A DNA stretch of 64,000 nt. Source: Panax quinquefolius (lineage: Eukaryota; Streptophyta; Magnoliopsida; Apiales; Araliaceae). Position 1 is the stretch's first letter. Each line of letters starts with the position of its first letter. The translations under genes and the position numbers were made by a program. This document shows positions 62,965 through 64,000 of this stretch, piece by piece. A model generated the notes under the pieces. That model ran no database searches, was not told where the DNA came from, and worked only from the letters and a program-made list of their open reading frames with translations. The stretch spans positions 12,867,327 to 12,931,326 of the forward strand of contig CM035156.1 of assembly GCA_020205615.1 (NCBI GenBank), read 5' to 3'.

Positions 62965-64000
62965 GATCTCCCTCCGTATGGAATTTCGCCCTCGAAATTA
63001 AGTGCGATACACAGTATGATAAGAGGTGAGGATACCTTGAATACCTTTATCGTTGAAAACATTAAGTTCATCTTTGCTTGATCGGCGAGATATTCATTAA
63101 CAATTAAATCTTTGCCTTCTACGGGCCGAAGATATTTATTAACAATTCATCTTTGCTACTCTGGGCGAAGATATATAAGCTATAAAACCAATAATCTGAG
63201 ACTCGACTTAATAGTATCACAACCATGAATTATGCATACACTTCTTGGTAAGGATATTCGTGTTTTCATTTACGATCGTGATTATCTTAGAATAATCCTT
63301 GGTCATAATCATACCAAGTCTATTAATACTTACTGACGAAGATGACTTTTACCGCATCCATGAATTAATATTTCATTCTTTGAGACTCGATTTCGATAAT
63401 TAATCCATATCGTGAATCATCCACTATATTTTCTGGGCGAGGATATTCATTAGTATTACGACCACGAATTATCCATGTACTACGGACGAAGATAATCGTG
63501 TATTCATTAAGTATCCGACCACAAATTATCCATACTTCGACGAAGATAATACGTGTATTCATTAGTATCCGACCATAAATTATCCGACCTGACGAAGATA
63601 ATCGTGTATTCATTAGTATCACGACCACAAATTATCCGTATGACGAAGATAATCGTGTATTCATTAGTATCACGACCACAAATTATCCATACTACTACGG
63701 CCGAATAATCGTGTATTCATTAGTATCACAACCACAAATTATCCATACCTTACGACCCGAAATAATCGTGTATTCATTAGTATCCGACCACAAATTATCC
63801 ATACGCTACTCATTGCGAAGATAATCGTGTATTCATTAGTATCACGACCACAAATTATCCATTATACTTCGTGCCAAAGATAATCGTGTATTCATTAGTA
63901 TCACGACCACAAATTATCCAGGTACTACGTGCGAAGATAATCGTGTTTTCAATTACGGTTATGATTATATCGAACAATCCACGGTCATAATCATGCAAAA
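62965..64000 (-). mobile_element. Gypsy 3' internal region, continues past window
   Basis: Collinear with 14231-15240: purine tract (complement of atctccctccgtatgg), then cgccctcgaaatta, aagaggtgaggatacc, and the ~57-bp repeat array. No coding sequence is within the window part. The element should continue to the right with protease and gag if complete. Confidence 0.8.
63455..63930. repeat. ~57-bp minisatellite, second array
   Basis: Nine units spaced 52-60 bases with the conserved cgaccacaaattatcc and gataatcgtgtattcatt parts and a variable part between. Homologous to 14693-15140, with one more unit. Confidence 0.85.

Noticed and set aside
63455..63930. CRISPR-like array of conserved and variable parts
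   Set aside because: Spacing is uneven (52-60), the 'spacers' are short variants of each other, the array lies inside a plant retrotransposon, and no cas genes exist. It is a minisatellite.

Overview
This 64-kb window is nuclear DNA of a flowering plant, most likely a eudicot. The signs are split genes with GT-AG introns, AT-rich intergenic DNA, TATA-driven LTR retrotransposons, and three plant gene families: an F-box/Kelch protein of the SKIP11 type, an atypical bHLH of the PRE/ILI type, and a membrane-anchored pectin-methylesterase-inhibitor (PMEI) domain protein. The sequence does not identify the genus.

Layout. 1-3.3 kb: a 20-22 bp minisatellite, a probable Copia solo LTR, a small duplication and a MITE-like element. 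3.3-6.7 kb: the F-box/Kelch gene with TATA box, 5'UTR exon, 1.37-kb leader intron, intact 441-aa coding exon, and a 3'UTR carrying a GGGGAA repeat. 7.16-23.14 kb: an old DNA transposon with GGTTAC-type subterminal repeats in opposite orientation on its two sides. It is split by a 12.2-kb minus-strand Ty3/Gypsy element (9011-21208, TSD TTTGG) that keeps gag and protease remnants but no recognisable RT or integrase. That element's left LTR is itself split by a 2.6-kb solo LTR of the same superfamily (9154-11782, TSD AATAT). 23.5-25.6 kb: a long inverted repeat whose loop holds a 558-bp Mutator-like MITE with a perfect 10-bp TSD. 26.5-29.3 kb: the two convergent genes, PRE-like (+) and PMEI-like (-). 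30.5-64 kb: retrotransposon wreckage, in which a Ty1/Copia element (34.2-43.5 kb, minus) and a complex of rearranged Gypsy LTR pieces (43.5-49.1 kb) are followed by a 100-base N gap and then by a second copy of nearly the same 13-kb series (49.2-62.8 kb). The window ends in the 3' internal part of another Gypsy copy.

The three genes have clean reading frames and no evident functional link: ubiquitin-ligase substrate selection, HLH-based growth control, and a cell-wall enzyme regulator. The retrotransposon copies, in contrast, show many short indels and word-like substitutions between homologous copies. Part of that looks like consensus error rather than evolution, and the duplication around the gap may be an assembly product. 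The most interesting real biology is the Gypsy family itself: LTRs of about 2.6 kb built around three separate minisatellites, one of which forms potential hairpins, in a gag-protease-only (TR-GAG-like) element.
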